Below are positions 19,001-29,309 of a stretch of DNA of 64,000 nt, piece after piece. This DNA is from Fimbriimonadales bacterium (GTDB lineage: Bacteria; Armatimonadota; Fimbriimonadia; Fimbriimonadales; GBS-DC): positions 1 through 64,000 of the forward strand of contig JANXAW010000026.1 of the NCBI GenBank assembly GCA_025061985.1, given 5' to 3'. Made by a program: the position numbers and the translations under genes. Below the pieces are notes generated by a model. The model ran no database searches, had not been told where the DNA came from, and saw only the letters and a list, made by a program, of their open reading frames with translations. The stretch's first letter is position 1; every line of letters begins with the position of its first letter.

Positions 19001-20878
19001 ATGTACAAGCGTCTCAAACGCTGTGTTCGGGGTAGCACCTTGGTAACGACCTTGATAATGAGCGGCTTAGCGACTATCACGGGGATCGCTTACTTAGAGA
19101 TCGCTACCCGCGATGTGCGCACCGCAGCAGCTCGCATGAACGAGCTAGTCACGCACAACCTTGCCGAAGCGGGCGTGCAAGCAGTCATGCAAGATATTTG
19201 GCGCCAGTTCAAAATTGCCCAGCGGTTTAGCGCGCTCCAAAGCTTGTTAGAAGGTGCCAGCCCGTCCAATCCTCGGTGGGTGCGCACTAGCACGATCACG
19301 GGAGTGGGTAACTACCAAGCCTTCGTTATCAGCTATGAGCCCGTGGATAGCTATCGTCGACGCCTGACCGTGCGCTCGGTTGGGTGGATTGACTACAACA
19401 ACAACGGCATGCTCGATGCTAATGAACCCCGAAGGGTGGTAGACCAAAGCTTTGAGCTGTCCCTGAGCCGTTCTGAGGTGTTCAACTATGCCTACTTTGT
19501 GAACAACTACGGTTGGATGTACGGCTTTAGTGGAGAGCAGTTGGTGATGAACGGCGACTCGCGCTCCAATGGCGACTTTGAGCTACGGTATGGCTCTGGA
19601 GGTCCGCCCGTGTTTAATGGCTCGATCATAGCCTCTCCTAACGAAAAGCTTAGCCCACGCGCACAGGGGCGGATTATCCTGCCTTATGGTCATCGAGTCC
19701 CGCGCCAGTGGAGCAATGCAGAGTACGCCGCCCGCCAGCTTCTTGACCCATTCATGCGCCCTGCTTACAACAGCCTCGTGCACGGAGTGTTTGAAAGCAG
19801 CACTTTCCGCCTGTGGCGCGACTATCTTTACCACGCTGACGCGCAGATGGTGGGTGGCTCGCCGTTTGGTGCGGTGTTGGCAGATGTCGACGGCACGCGC
19901 AACTTCCACAATCAAACCTTGGACAGCCGCCCCACAAGCGAACTGGTTTTGCCAAACCTCAACGACCTGAACTTTTACATTGAGCTTTCACGCACGTGGC
20001 GCAATCCGCGCGCAACCTTCTCCGATGGCACGCCCAACCCGAACTATAACCAACCCGCACGCATCGAAGTGTGGGATCCACAAAAGGGACGCTATGTGCG
20101 CTTGGATACTAACGGCGTTATCAACGGGAGCGTCGCCCTTATCGGCTATAAGGACCGCCCCATCCGCATCCACGGACCCATCACTGTCACGCAGGATGTG
20201 GTGATTCGGGGCTACGTGGAAGGGCAAGGCACCATCTACGCAGGGCGCAACGTCCACATCGTAGGCGACATCATCTACAAGAACCCGCCCGACTTCCGCG
20301 GAAATGCGCTGAACACAGTGCTTAGCCACAACGAGCGCAAAGACGCCCTCGGCTTAGCAGCCCGCGGCAGCATCATTATGGGCAACACGCGACGCTTTGG
20401 ATACTACCCGCTTTACTTCATGACCCCACCTTTCACCCGCGGACGCTACGACGAAAATGGCAACTGGATCCCGCCTTTCGATGCGCGTCAAGTAGATAGC
20501 ACGGGGCGCATGCGCTACCAATCCGCCTACGGCGACCCCGAACAAAACGAGATCGAGCGCCTCTCCCTGCAGATAGACATTGATCAAAATGGCGTTATTG
20601 ACGCAGACGAGCGAGGGATTTCGCGAATCGACGCGATTATGTTCACGAACTTCGTCGGTGGAGGAAACCTTGCCACAGACGGGCGCGGCTTGACTATCAA
20701 CGGTGCGATTATCGCAAAAGATGAAGCGATGGTGCTCTACAGCCTCCCCCTGCGCTTTAACTATGACTGGCGCATCCGGGAGCGCAGCCTTGATGATGAG
20801 CCACTGATCAACATCCAGCTACCGCGTGTATCAGAAATTGTCCGTCTCGTTTGGCAAAGCCCAAACCGCTCCTTCTAA
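19001..20878 (+). CDS. large PilX-like pilus-associated protein
   Basis: GSTLVTTLIMSGLATITGIAYLEIATRDVRTAAARMNELVTHNLAEAGVQAVM N-terminus; ARGSIIMGN region; contiguous with pseudopilins. Confidence 0.6.
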   Translation: MYKRLKRCVRGSTLVTTLIMSGLATITGIAYLEIATRDVRTAAARMNELVTHNLAEAGVQAVMQDIWRQFKIAQRFSALQSLLEGASPSNPRWVRTSTITGVGNYQAFVISYEPVDSYRRRLTVRSVGWIDYNNNGMLDANEPRRVVDQSFELSLSRSEVFNYAYFVNNYGWMYGFSGEQLVMNGDSRSNGDFELRYGSGGPPVFNGSIIASPNEKLSPRAQGRIILPYGHRVPRQWSNAEYAARQLLDPFMRPAYNSLVHGVFESSTFRLWRDYLYHADAQMVGGSPFGAVLADVDGTRNFHNQTLDSRPTSELVLPNLNDLNFYIELSRTWRNPRATFSDGTPNPNYNQPARIEVWDPQKGRYVRLDTNGVINGSVALIGYKDRPIRIHGPITVTQDVVIRGYVEGQGTIYAGRNVHIVGDIIYKNPPDFRGNALNTVLSHNERKDALGLAARGSIIMGNTRRFGYYPLYFMTPPFTRGRYDENGNWIPPFDARQVDSTGRMRYQSAYGDPEQNEIERLSLQIDIDQNGVIDADERGISRIDAIMFTNFVGGGNLATDGRGLTINGAIIAKDEAMVLYSLPLRFNYDWRIRERSLDDEPLINIQLPRVSEIVRLVWQSPNRSF

Positions 20879-20973
20879 AGCCAGATAGAGCGGATGCAAA
20901 CGACCAATTGCATCCTTTTGGAGTGTGGCTACCGCACTCGCTAGCGCAACTGGATAGGAGGTGAGCATGAAGC

Positions 20974-21438
20974 ATGAAGAAGGTGCGCCTATGCGTTAGC
21001 GTCGTCTGCATGGTTTTGGCAATTGCTCTAAGTTGGGGGATTGCTACGGAAGGGCGCCGACCTGACGAGCGCCCTGAGTGGTGGAGGGCGTATGAGAACG
21101 CGCCTCCCCTACAGGTCAGTCCACAGGTAGTGCCCCCTAAGGGGGATGTGCCCAGCGTCATAGAAGAGGCTGTGACCCGCAACGCACCCACAGGTGTGCC
21201 AGAACACTTGGTAATCACGCCCTCGGACCTTCCTCCCGACGCAACTAGCGCAGCCCCCGTTATCAACACCGCTCAGGTCGCCCAAGAAGCGGCACGTACG
21301 ACAGAGGCGCCCCGCTGGGAGCGCCGCTGGATGCTGTTGGGCGCATTCCTACTGCTTGGTGGGGGAGTCGCCTTTGGCATTATGCGTTGGATAGCCAACC
21401 GACTTCCAGAGCCGCCGCAGCCCTCGCGCCACAAGTAA
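20974..21438 (+). CDS. hypothetical protein with signal peptide/TM and C-terminal TM anchor
   Basis: MKKVRLCVSVVCMVLAIALSWGIA...RWMLLGAFLLLGGGVAFGIMRWIANRLPEPP. Confidence 0.6.
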   Translation: MKKVRLCVSVVCMVLAIALSWGIATEGRRPDERPEWWRAYENAPPLQVSPQVVPPKGDVPSVIEEAVTRNAPTGVPEHLVITPSDLPPDATSAAPVINTAQVAQEAARTTEAPRWERRWMLLGAFLLLGGGVAFGIMRWIANRLPEPPQPSRHK

Positions 21439-21442
21439 GCCC

Positions 21443-21476
21443 AGAGGTACGTCGGCACCGCCGCCGGCGTACCTCT
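21443..21476. terminator. bidirectional hairpin between convergent genes
   Basis: AGAGGTACGTCGGC-ACCGCC-GCCGGCGTACCTCT, 14-bp stem with one wobble. Confidence 0.75.
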
Positions 21477-22300
21477 TAGCTTTGAAACACCGCACGCAAA
21501 GCATCTGCGATGTGGCGCAGCCCCAGCTCAGGGAACAGCCGATAGCCACTTACTTCCGCCGTGATGTAGCCCTGATAGCCCACTGCCTCTAACGCTGCAC
21601 GCACCGCCATCCACGGCACATCTCCCTGAAGCAGGTTCGTGAACCCCTGGATGTTGCCTATGTCGGTGCGAAAGTCTTTCACATGCACGCGCTTGATACG
21701 CGTCCCCAAGATGTTAATCCAGTGCTGGGGATATCCGTAGGCTAAGATATTGCCCGCATCAAAATAAACGCCCACATAGGCACTGCCCAGTGAGTCAACA
21801 AAGTCGCGCATCTCTAGCGGGCTAAGCAAGAAGCGGTTCCACACGTTCTCAAGCGCAATTGCGACCTTGCGCCGTTCTGCTTCGGGGATTAGCTCTTGGA
21901 GCGCAGCGCGTGCTCGCTCATAGGCAACGTCATACGGCACATCGGGCGTTACTATCCCCGGTACTACCAAAATTGCGTCGATCCCCATCGCCTGAGCTAG
22001 ACGCAACTGATGGCGACATAGCTCCACCGACTCTGCCCGCACCTGTGGGTCTGGATGAGTGAACGGTTTCTGCCAGTAGACGCCTGTTGACAGAGCGCTT
22101 AGCTCAATCCCGAGCGCGTCAGCCTCGTGACGAATGCGCGAAGCATCAGAGTCACTTGTTGCGGGGCTGATCGCCCCCGAAAACTCCATGTTGAACTCAA
22201 TCGCGTCAAAGCCCGACTCTTTCGCCACTCGCAAGCAGGTTTTCACGTCCCAGTCGCCAGGCATCGTCCATCGGTTGATTGCTATCTTGAAAGCTGCCAT
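21476..22300 (-). CDS. sugar phosphate isomerase/epimerase (xylose-isomerase-like TIM barrel)
   Basis: KIAINRWTMPGDWDVKTCLRVAKESGFDAIEFNME...GVYFDAGNILAYGYPQHWINILGTRIKRVHVKDF. Confidence 0.85.
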   Translation of the reverse strand: MAAFKIAINRWTMPGDWDVKTCLRVAKESGFDAIEFNMEFSGAISPATSDSDASRIRHEADALGIELSALSTGVYWQKPFTHPDPQVRAESVELCRHQLRLAQAMGIDAILVVPGIVTPDVPYDVAYERARAALQELIPEAERRKVAIALENVWNRFLLSPLEMRDFVDSLGSAYVGVYFDAGNILAYGYPQHWINILGTRIKRVHVKDFRTDIGNIQGFTNLLQGDVPWMAVRAALEAVGYQGYITAEVSGYRLFPELGLRHIADALRAVFQS

Positions 22301-22351
22301 AGTCTTTCCGTTTGCCGCTGGTTTGCCGATTCCTGCTCTCAAAGGTGGGCG

Positions 22352-22359
22352 GGTACAAT
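22352..22359 (+). promoter_or_regulatory. extended -10 box GGTACAAT, 10 nt from accC GTG
   Basis: gggtacaat then GTG 22370. Confidence 0.5.
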
Positions 22360-22369
22360 AAACCTCGCT

Positions 22370-23740
22370 GTGTTTCGCAAGGTACTGATTGCCAACCGGG
22401 GCGAGATTGCGGTGCGCATTATCCGCGCCTGCCGCGAACTTGGCATCCGCACAGTGGCTGTCTACTCAGAAGCTGACCGCGACGCAATGCATGTGCAGCT
22501 TGCGGATGAAGCGGTGTGCATTGGGCCTGCCCCCAGCGTGGAAAGCTACTTGAACATCCCCCATATTTTGATGGCAGCTCACATCACGGGGGCGGAAGCC
22601 ATCCATCCGGGCTACGGCTATCTTTCGGAGCGCAGTAGCTTCGCAGAAGCCTGCGCAGCTCAAGGCATCAAGTTCATCGGACCGCCGCCCGATGCCATCG
22701 CCAAGATGGGTGACAAGTCGTTGGCACGCCAAATCGCTCAGCGCGCGGGCGCCCCAGTATTGCCCGGCACAGAGCATGCCATCCAAACCGAAGACGAGGC
22801 AGTTGCGGCAGCGCGTCGCATCGGCTACCCCCTGCTTATCAAAGCTGCTGCGGGCGGCGGCGGTCGCGGTATCCGGCGCGTGATGAGCGAAGACGACCTT
22901 CTCCCTGCTTTACGAATTGCCCAGTCGGAAGCCCAAGCTGCCTTCGGCTCCTCCGATGTCTACCTGGAAAAGTACATCCCCGAACCACGCCATGTCGAGG
23001 TACAAATCTTGGCTGACGAGCATGGCAAGGTGTTACACCTTTACGAGCGCGAATGCTCTGTCCAAACGCCCCGCCACCAGAAAATGATTGAGGAAGCTCC
23101 CGCCCCTAACCTCAAGCCCGAAACGCGCGCTGCCCTCGGCGAAGCAGCAGTTAAAGTCGCACAGGCTGTCGGCTACCAAAACGCCGGCACGGTTGAGTTT
23201 TTGGTAGATTCGGACGAAAACTTCTACTTTATCGAAATGAACACACGCCTGCAAGTGGAGCACCCCGTAACGGAAGCAATCACCGGTATTGACATCGTGC
23301 AGTGGCAAATCCGTATCGCCGCGGGTGAGCCGCTGCCTTTCGAGCAGCACGAGATACCCATTCACGGACACGCGATCGAAGCACGCCTTACTGCCGAAAT
23401 CCCAGAGCGGGATTTCACTCCCTCTACGGGGCGGATTAGCGAGTGGACGCCTCCCGGCGGTCCTGGGGTGCGCGTAGACAGCCATCTTTACACAGGCTAC
23501 GGTGTGCCTCCATACTACGACCCGCTCTTGGCGAAGATTATTGTGCACGCACCTACCCGCGCAATGGCACTTGCTCGTTTAGAACGCGCCTTGCAGGAAA
23601 CGCGCATCGCGGGGGTTCATACCTGCCGCGACTTCTTGCTGCGAATCGTGCGCACCGACGAGTTCCGCAAAGGCTTAGTCTCCACGCCATTTGTGCCACG
23701 CTTGCTAAGAAGCGATCTTATGGTGGGAGGTGTGCGATGA
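22370..23740 (+). CDS. accC: acetyl-CoA carboxylase biotin carboxylase subunit
   Basis: MFRKVLIANRGEIAVRIIRACRELG (GTG start), KAAAGGGGRGIRRV, FIEMNTRLQVEHPVTE; the ORF-track 5' extension is unlikely. Confidence 0.96.
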   Translation: MFRKVLIANRGEIAVRIIRACRELGIRTVAVYSEADRDAMHVQLADEAVCIGPAPSVESYLNIPHILMAAHITGAEAIHPGYGYLSERSSFAEACAAQGIKFIGPPPDAIAKMGDKSLARQIAQRAGAPVLPGTEHAIQTEDEAVAAARRIGYPLLIKAAAGGGGRGIRRVMSEDDLLPALRIAQSEAQAAFGSSDVYLEKYIPEPRHVEVQILADEHGKVLHLYERECSVQTPRHQKMIEEAPAPNLKPETRAALGEAAVKVAQAVGYQNAGTVEFLVDSDENFYFIEMNTRLQVEHPVTEAITGIDIVQWQIRIAAGEPLPFEQHEIPIHGHAIEARLTAEIPERDFTPSTGRISEWTPPGGPGVRVDSHLYTGYGVPPYYDPLLAKIIVHAPTRAMALARLERALQETRIAGVHTCRDFLLRIVRTDEFRKGLVSTPFVPRLLRSDLMVGGVR

Positions 23741-24207
23741 ACGGTAAGCCTACGGGGCGTCGTGCAGCACGAGAGTGGGCGCTGCGTGCACTATACCAAA
23801 TCGACCTAGGAGGCAAACCCGTAGAGGAAGCTATTGAGGAAGTACTTAGCGTAGCGGGACTAAGCCCTGAAGATGGTGATGTAGTGCGCGAACTGGTTAC
23901 GGGGACGGCGCAAGCGCAAGCCACAGAGCTGGATCCCATCATTCAGCAGTACGCCCGTGGCTGGACGATTGACCGCATGGCAGTGATAGACCGCAACATC
24001 CTGCGCCTTGCGCTCTACGAACTCCGCCACCACCCCGAGCAACCGTTCAAAGTGGTCATCAATGATGCCATTGAACTCGCCAAAAAATATAGCACCGCCG
24101 AATCTGGGCGGTTCGTAAACGGCATCTTAGGAGCGATTGTGCGCCAGATGTACCCCGATGAAGCCACTCCCCCACCTAGGGGGGCTAGACCAGCTCGTCC
24201 AAAATAA
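23737..24207 (+). CDS. nusB: transcription antitermination factor NusB
   Basis: RRAAREWALRALYQIDLGG...VINDAIELAKKYSTAESGRFVNGILG; ATGA overlap with accC stop. Confidence 0.92.
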   Translation: MNGKPTGRRAAREWALRALYQIDLGGKPVEEAIEEVLSVAGLSPEDGDVVRELVTGTAQAQATELDPIIQQYARGWTIDRMAVIDRNILRLALYELRHHPEQPFKVVINDAIELAKKYSTAESGRFVNGILGAIVRQMYPDEATPPPRGARPARPK

Positions 24208-24400
24208 GCGTGTCACCAAGCACTTGGTAGAGCTGCTCTTCGTTGTAGAGGTGCATTTCCTTGAAAAAACCGCCCCAAAGTGGCGGGCACTCGTCGGCGC
24301 GCTCGCAGAGCTCTATCCTCATGCTCTTCAATTCCCCAAGGTCGGCTTCGGTACGCGCTTGTCGCGTTTCGAGCTTATCCATTCGCTCTTCTTTCTGCAT
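24185..24400 (-). CDS. small coiled-coil protein encoded immediately after flhA
   Basis: MQKEERMDKLETRQARTEADLGELKSMRIELCERADECPPLWGGFFKEMHLYNEEQLYQVLGDTLILDELV; ATG 7 nt after flhA stop. Confidence 0.45.
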   Translation of the reverse strand: MQKEERMDKLETRQARTEADLGELKSMRIELCERADECPPLWGGFFKEMHLYNEEQLYQVLGDTLILDELV

Positions 24401-24407
24401 GCGCACT

Positions 24408-26501
24408 TCAAGCGGCTACTGCGCTGCCGAGTACCTCCGCCTTCGTTACCTGGCGCATGATTTCGATATCGGTGCGCGGGGCAATCTCGTGATACGCAAT
24501 CACGTGGATTTGTGGCAGCTCTGTCCCAAGCAGCTTGCGGATGGGCAGTCGCAAGTTGCCTGCACAGCCCAAGATAGGCAAGTAGCCTTGTGCGGTCATC
24601 TGCTGCGCGTGGTGTCCGATGGTGCGCAGCAGGGTGCGACTGGTTTCCACATCCAAACTGAGTGCGACGCCGTGAGGGGTTTGTTCTACACGCTCGCGTA
24701 AGTAGGCTTCTAGCGCGGGTTCAAACACCATTAAGCGCAGCTTGCCGTCTGGGGATTGCAGGCGATGGGTGATGGTGCGGGCTAGGGCTGCGCGCACGTA
24801 CTCACCCAACGCTTCCACATCGCGCGTACGCCCAGCATGGTCGCCAAGAGTCTCTAAAATGGTGACCAAGTCGCGGATGGGAACACCTTCGCGCAGCAGG
24901 TGTTGCAGCACCTTTTGCACCTCGCCTAGTGTCAGCAGGTCAGGCACGACTTCCTGTACAACCACAGGGTTATGCTCTTTGAGGTTATCCAGCAGCTGCT
25001 GTACCTCGGCGCGCCCTAACAGCTCGGCGGCGTGTCGTCGCACGATCTCGGTAAGATGCGTGGCGACTACTGCGGTCGGCTCTACAACCGTGTAGCCCAA
25101 CCGTTGGGCATGCTCGCGTTGATGCGGCTCAATCCAGTAGGCGCGCATCCCAAACACCGGCTCGGTAGTGGGGATGCCCTCGACTGGCAAAGCGTCTGTG
25201 GATGGGGGCATCGCCAGCAAGAGGCGTGGCTGCACCTCCGCCTGAGCCACAACCTCGCCTCGAATCTTGATTTGATATTGCAGTGGGCGCAAGCGCACAT
25301 TATCGCGCACGCGCACAGAGGGCATCACAAACCCCAGCTCGGTTGCCAACTGACGACGAATAGCTGCGATCCGCTCCAGCAGATCACCCTTCTGGTTGGG
25401 GTCTACCAGCGCCATCAGCCCGTAGCCGATCTCCAGCTCAATCGCGTCCACTTTGAGCAGTGGTAGCACGGCTTCAGGACCTGTGGGGGGCGGCGGTGCG
25501 CTCTCTGGCTGGGGCTTTTCGGGTTCTGCAGGGGGCAACAAGTTCACTCGGCTCGCCAAGTAGCCCAACCCAAACAACGCCCCTCCCACCACCAGAAACT
25601 GTAGCTTGGGAAAGCCAGGCACTAATGCCAGCAGTGCCACCGCTCCTCCAGCTCCCATCAGCACGCGCGGATACTGCAACACCTGCGCCGCTAAGTCTTG
25701 ACCCATAGCTTGGTCAGTAGAGGCGCGGGTCACCATCAAGCCTGTGGCAGTGGAAATCAGCACGGCGGGTATCTGCGCCACCAAACCCTCGCCCACCGTG
25801 AGCAGTGTGTAGGTTCGAAGCACAGTGAGGGCATCCCCCTGCCCGCGCAGGAAGCCTACCGCAAAGCCTCCAATGATGTTGATGAGCATAATCAGCACGG
25901 CAGCGATCGCATCGCCCCTGACGAACTTGCTGGCACCGTCCATCGCTCCATAAAAGTCGGCTTCCAACTCAATCGCGCGACGGCGTCGCCTCGCCTCTTC
26001 TTGGTCAATTAGCCCTGCATTTAAGTCGGCGTCGATCGCCATCTGCTTGCCTGGCATCGCATCCAGCGTGAAGCGTGCTGCCACCTCTGCCACGCGCCCT
26101 GCCCCGTTTGTGATCACTACAAACTGCACCACCACCAAAATCAAAAACGCCACCACCCCCACCACAAAATCGCCGCCCACTACGAACTGCCCAAAGGTTT
26201 CAATCACCCTCCCTGCGTCCCCCGTGCCCAAGATCAGCTTAGTAGCGGCGATGCTGAGCCCGAGACGAAACAATGTGGCAATCAGTAGCAATGCTGGAAA
26301 CACTGAAAACTGCAGCGGGTTGGTAATGTTGACCGCCATAAATGCGATCACAATTGAGGCTGCGAAGTTGAACACAATGCACGTATCCAGCAGCCACTTG
26401 GGGATGGGCAAAATGAGGATGGAGATTACGACCAAAATCGCAAGCGCGATTAGCAAATCGGAATGTCGCAGCGCCCGCGATAACCAGCTCGCCCACGCCA
26501 T
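24408..26501 (-). CDS. flhA: flagellar biosynthesis protein FlhA
   Basis: DLLIALAILVVISILILPIPKWLLD...LFRLGLSIAATKLIL...ARFTLDAMPGKQMAIDADLNAGLID. Confidence 0.96.
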   Translation of the reverse strand: MAWASWLSRALRHSDLLIALAILVVISILILPIPKWLLDTCIVFNFAASIVIAFMAVNITNPLQFSVFPALLLIATLFRLGLSIAATKLILGTGDAGRVIETFGQFVVGGDFVVGVVAFLILVVVQFVVITNGAGRVAEVAARFTLDAMPGKQMAIDADLNAGLIDQEEARRRRRAIELEADFYGAMDGASKFVRGDAIAAVLIMLINIIGGFAVGFLRGQGDALTVLRTYTLLTVGEGLVAQIPAVLISTATGLMVTRASTDQAMGQDLAAQVLQYPRVLMGAGGAVALLALVPGFPKLQFLVVGGALFGLGYLASRVNLLPPAEPEKPQPESAPPPPTGPEAVLPLLKVDAIELEIGYGLMALVDPNQKGDLLERIAAIRRQLATELGFVMPSVRVRDNVRLRPLQYQIKIRGEVVAQAEVQPRLLLAMPPSTDALPVEGIPTTEPVFGMRAYWIEPHQREHAQRLGYTVVEPTAVVATHLTEIVRRHAAELLGRAEVQQLLDNLKEHNPVVVQEVVPDLLTLGEVQKVLQHLLREGVPIRDLVTILETLGDHAGRTRDVEALGEYVRAALARTITHRLQSPDGKLRLMVFEPALEAYLRERVEQTPHGVALSLDVETSRTLLRTIGHHAQQMTAQGYLPILGCAGNLRLPIRKLLGTELPQIHVIAYHEIAPRTDIEIMRQVTKAEVLGSAVAA

Positions 26502-26553
26502 ACGGCGAAATTGTCGGCGTAGGCGAGCTATTTTTGCAGGGAACCCGAATGCG

Positions 26554-27834
26554 CTACGGATAGATACCGCGGATGATAGTCGCTTCGGCTACGCGCTTGA
26601 CGCCAATGATGTATGCGCCCATCCGCAGGTTCACTTTGTTTTGCTCTGCTGTTTGCGCCACGTGTTGGTAGCTGCGGCGCATCGCTTTTTCTAGCTTCTG
26701 GTTGACTTCCTCCTCTTCCCAGAAGAAGGACTGCAGGTCTTGCACCCACTCGAAGTAGGACACCAACACGCCGCCAGCGTTCGCCAGGATATCTGGCACA
26801 ACCAGCACGCCTTTGTCGTCGAGGATTTCGTCAGCATCGGGGGTCACGGGGCCGTTTGCGGCTTCTACAATAACGCGTGCCTTGATGCGGTCAGCGTTCG
26901 CGCTGGTGATTACACCGTGCAAAGCAGCGGGTACTAACACATCGCAGGGCAATTCCAAAAGCTCCTCGTTGGTGATATGGTCGGCGTCGCGGTAGGCTTG
27001 TAGACAGCCGTCGCGTCCGGCGCAGTGGAGGAGAGAGGGGATATCTAATCCGTTGGGGTTGTAGATCCCGCCGCGCACGTCGGAGACGGCGATAACTTTC
27101 GCCCCCGCTTGGTGCATCAGTTTAGCAGTGGAGGAGCCGACGTTGCCAAAGCCTTGGATCACAACGCGCGCGCCATCCAGCCGACGCCCGATTTGTTGCA
27201 ACGCTTGGTCAGCCACTACCATTACCCCGCGCCCCGTCGCTTCCAGTCGCCCCTCCGAGCCACCGATTGGGATGGGCTTACCTGTCACGACGGCAGGCAC
27301 TGTGTACCCCTTGTGCATAGAGTAGGTGTCCATAATCCACGCCATCACTTGGGGGTTGGTTCCCACATCGGGCGCGGGCACATCCGACTCAGGACCGATT
27401 AGCATCGAAATCTCGGTAATGTAGCGGCGGGTGAGGTTTTCCAGCTCGTGGATAGACAGGCGCTTGGGGTCGCAAACGACGCCGCCTTTGGCGCCGCTGT
27501 AGGGAATGTTGACCACCGCGCATTTCCAAGTCATCCACATCGCCAGCGCGCGCACTTCGTCTAACGTGACCTCAGGGTGGTAGCGGATGCCACCCTTGGC
27601 TGGACCGCGGGCTGGGTTGTGGTGCACACGGTAGCCTGTGAACACGCGAATGGAACCGTCATCCATTTTGACGGGGAAATTCACGGTTAGCTCACGACGG
27701 GGGCGTTTGAGGATCTCCAGCAGGCTGCGGTCAAGGTTTAGGTAGTGCGCAGCAGCTTCTAATTGGCGGATAGCTATGGCGTATGCACTGCGCTCGTCCG
27801 TGCGGTGTTGTTGATCCGTCGCCATCTGCGCCAT
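26554..27834 (-). CDS. gdhA: Glu/Leu/Phe/Val dehydrogenase (glutamate dehydrogenase)
   Basis: [53 protein letters not shown]. Confidence 0.95.
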   Translation of the reverse strand: MAQMATDQQHRTDERSAYAIAIRQLEAAAHYLNLDRSLLEILKRPRRELTVNFPVKMDDGSIRVFTGYRVHHNPARGPAKGGIRYHPEVTLDEVRALAMWMTWKCAVVNIPYSGAKGGVVCDPKRLSIHELENLTRRYITEISMLIGPESDVPAPDVGTNPQVMAWIMDTYSMHKGYTVPAVVTGKPIPIGGSEGRLEATGRGVMVVADQALQQIGRRLDGARVVIQGFGNVGSSTAKLMHQAGAKVIAVSDVRGGIYNPNGLDIPSLLHCAGRDGCLQAYRDADHITNEELLELPCDVLVPAALHGVITSANADRIKARVIVEAANGPVTPDADEILDDKGVLVVPDILANAGGVLVSYFEWVQDLQSFFWEEEEVNQKLEKAMRRSYQHVAQTAEQNKVNLRMGAYIIGVKRVAEATIIRGIYP

Positions 27835-27856
27835 TGCAGTGATGCCTCCTTATCTG

Positions 27857-27864
27857 TGTATACC
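27857..27864 (-). promoter_or_regulatory. GGTATACA box upstream of gdhA
   Basis: 22 nt from ATG, Shine-Dalgarno present. Confidence 0.45.
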
Positions 27865-27869
27865 GCACT

Positions 27870-28343
27870 TCATTGCCTGGTGTTCCATAGATACAACCCT
27901 TCGTCGGGTTCAGGTGGTAAAATGCGCCGAACCAGCCAATAAGCGGGAACCGCCAACGCAATATTATACACCATGCTCCCCAACGTTGCTTGCCAGAATG
28001 CGCCACTTCCAAGGCTCGGGGCAGCGAAGTAGTAAAGCGTTTGGCTAAGAAGGTTCAGCGCTGCCACAGCAGGTACTACGCTGAGCCAGTGCCGATTTGA
28101 GATGAGCATCGGTAGGTGTGCCACAGCGGTTGCTGCTAACACACGGCTTATGATAAGGCTCCCCACTGTTTGCTCCAGCATACTGGCATGTAGTAGCCCG
28201 GTAAAAAAGCCTGCCCACGCAGCCGTATTCGGATTCGTAAGCAGTGCTAAGCATCCCAGCACTAACAGGGGGAAGTCGGGCGTGGCGCTACCTATTTGCA
28301 TGCGTGGCGCCCACACGCCTTGAGCTATCGCTGCCAGCCACAC
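27870..28343 (-). CDS. MreD-like membrane protein
   Basis: PDFPLLVLGCLALLTNPNTAAWAGFFTGLLHASMLEQTVGSLIISRVLAATAVAHL...; GTG start uncertain. Confidence 0.55.
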   Translation of the reverse strand: MWLAAIAQGVWAPRMQIGSATPDFPLLVLGCLALLTNPNTAAWAGFFTGLLHASMLEQTVGSLIISRVLAATAVAHLPMLISNRHWLSVVPAVAALNLLSQTLYYFAAPSLGSGAFWQATLGSMVYNIALAVPAYWLVRRILPPEPDEGLYLWNTRQ

Positions 28344-28463
28344 CAGTCCCAGCCAGCGTAACGTCCGCTGCAGGCGCCCTGAAAGCAGTAAGTGCGTGAG
28401 CCAGTGGAAGCGAATGCGCGAATAGTCAGGGTATGGCGGTGTAATCGCTTTTCCCTCCTGCCT

Positions 28464-29258
28464 CTACGTGCCGTTGGTAGCGCTTGTGTCGCCGCGCTGG
28501 GTTGCTTGGAGCTTGCGCTCTAGCTCCTCCAGCTCACGAAGCGCGTCCGACTCTTCGACTGCGCTGGTAGTCGTAGCTTCGGCGGGGCGTAGTCCCAGGC
28601 GTTGTTCGATCCTTGCCAGCTCTTGCTCTGCCTCGTAGTCAAGTTGGGCATCTTGTAAGGCGGCCAGCCGCCCTTGCAGGCTCTGCGCTGCCATTTCTTG
28701 GCGCGCCGCTGCCTCAGCCTCTGCCCGCTGAATGCGTTGCTCTGCTGCGCTCCAAACGGATTCGAGGTTTTCAATGGTGATGCCCTCTAGCGCCTTGTTG
28801 ATAGCGTTTTGGATTTGGGCTTGCTTCCAGCGGGCTTTCATCGCCAACGCTTGCGCGGTCTTGACCCGCACCTCCTCCTCTTGGCGACGGATTGCCAGCT
28901 TGATGGACTCTACGGTCTCAATGGCTTGCTGCAGCGAGGCGCGCATGCTCTGCAGAGCGCCTTCTTGTGCTTTCTTTTCGCGGATAAGTTGCAGGGCAAG
29001 GTCGCGCTTGCCGTGTTGCAGGGCAAGTTCGGCTTTGCGCTCTAAGTCGCGCACGGTGCGCTCTAGCTTTTCCACTTCGGCTTGCAGAATGTTCTTTTGC
29101 GTGATTGCTTGGATGGCGCGTTCGCGGTTGCGTGCGAGGGTCTCTTGCATCTCACGCCGCGCTTGATCCAATAGCACCTCAGGGTCTTCCAACTGCTCTA
29201 CCTTGCCCGTTAGCCACGCAACGAGATAGCGCCACAGTCGTGCCAGTGCCTTGAACAT
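28464..29258 (-). CDS. pspA: PspA/IM30 family protein
   Basis: LVAWLTGKVEQLEDPEVLLDQARREMQETLARNRERAIQAITQKN, long coiled coil. Confidence 0.88.
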   Translation of the reverse strand: MFKALARLWRYLVAWLTGKVEQLEDPEVLLDQARREMQETLARNRERAIQAITQKNILQAEVEKLERTVRDLERKAELALQHGKRDLALQLIREKKAQEGALQSMRASLQQAIETVESIKLAIRRQEEEVRVKTAQALAMKARWKQAQIQNAINKALEGITIENLESVWSAAEQRIQRAEAEAAARQEMAAQSLQGRLAALQDAQLDYEAEQELARIEQRLGLRPAEATTTSAVEESDALRELEELERKLQATQRGDTSATNGT

Positions 29259-29290
29259 CGTTGGATGCCCCCTGTTGGTTAGCAGAGTGA

Positions 29291-29298
29291 AGTGTACC
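29291..29298 (-). promoter_or_regulatory. GGTACACT box upstream of pspA
   Basis: agtgtacc on + strand, 32 nt from ATG. Confidence 0.45.
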
Positions 29299-29309
29299 CA
29301 ATTGCTGTT

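Noticed and set aside
22127-22369. N-terminal 81-aa extension of accC
   Set aside because: Antisense to the isomerase gene; biotin carboxylase begins MFRKVLIANRGE at GTG 22370.
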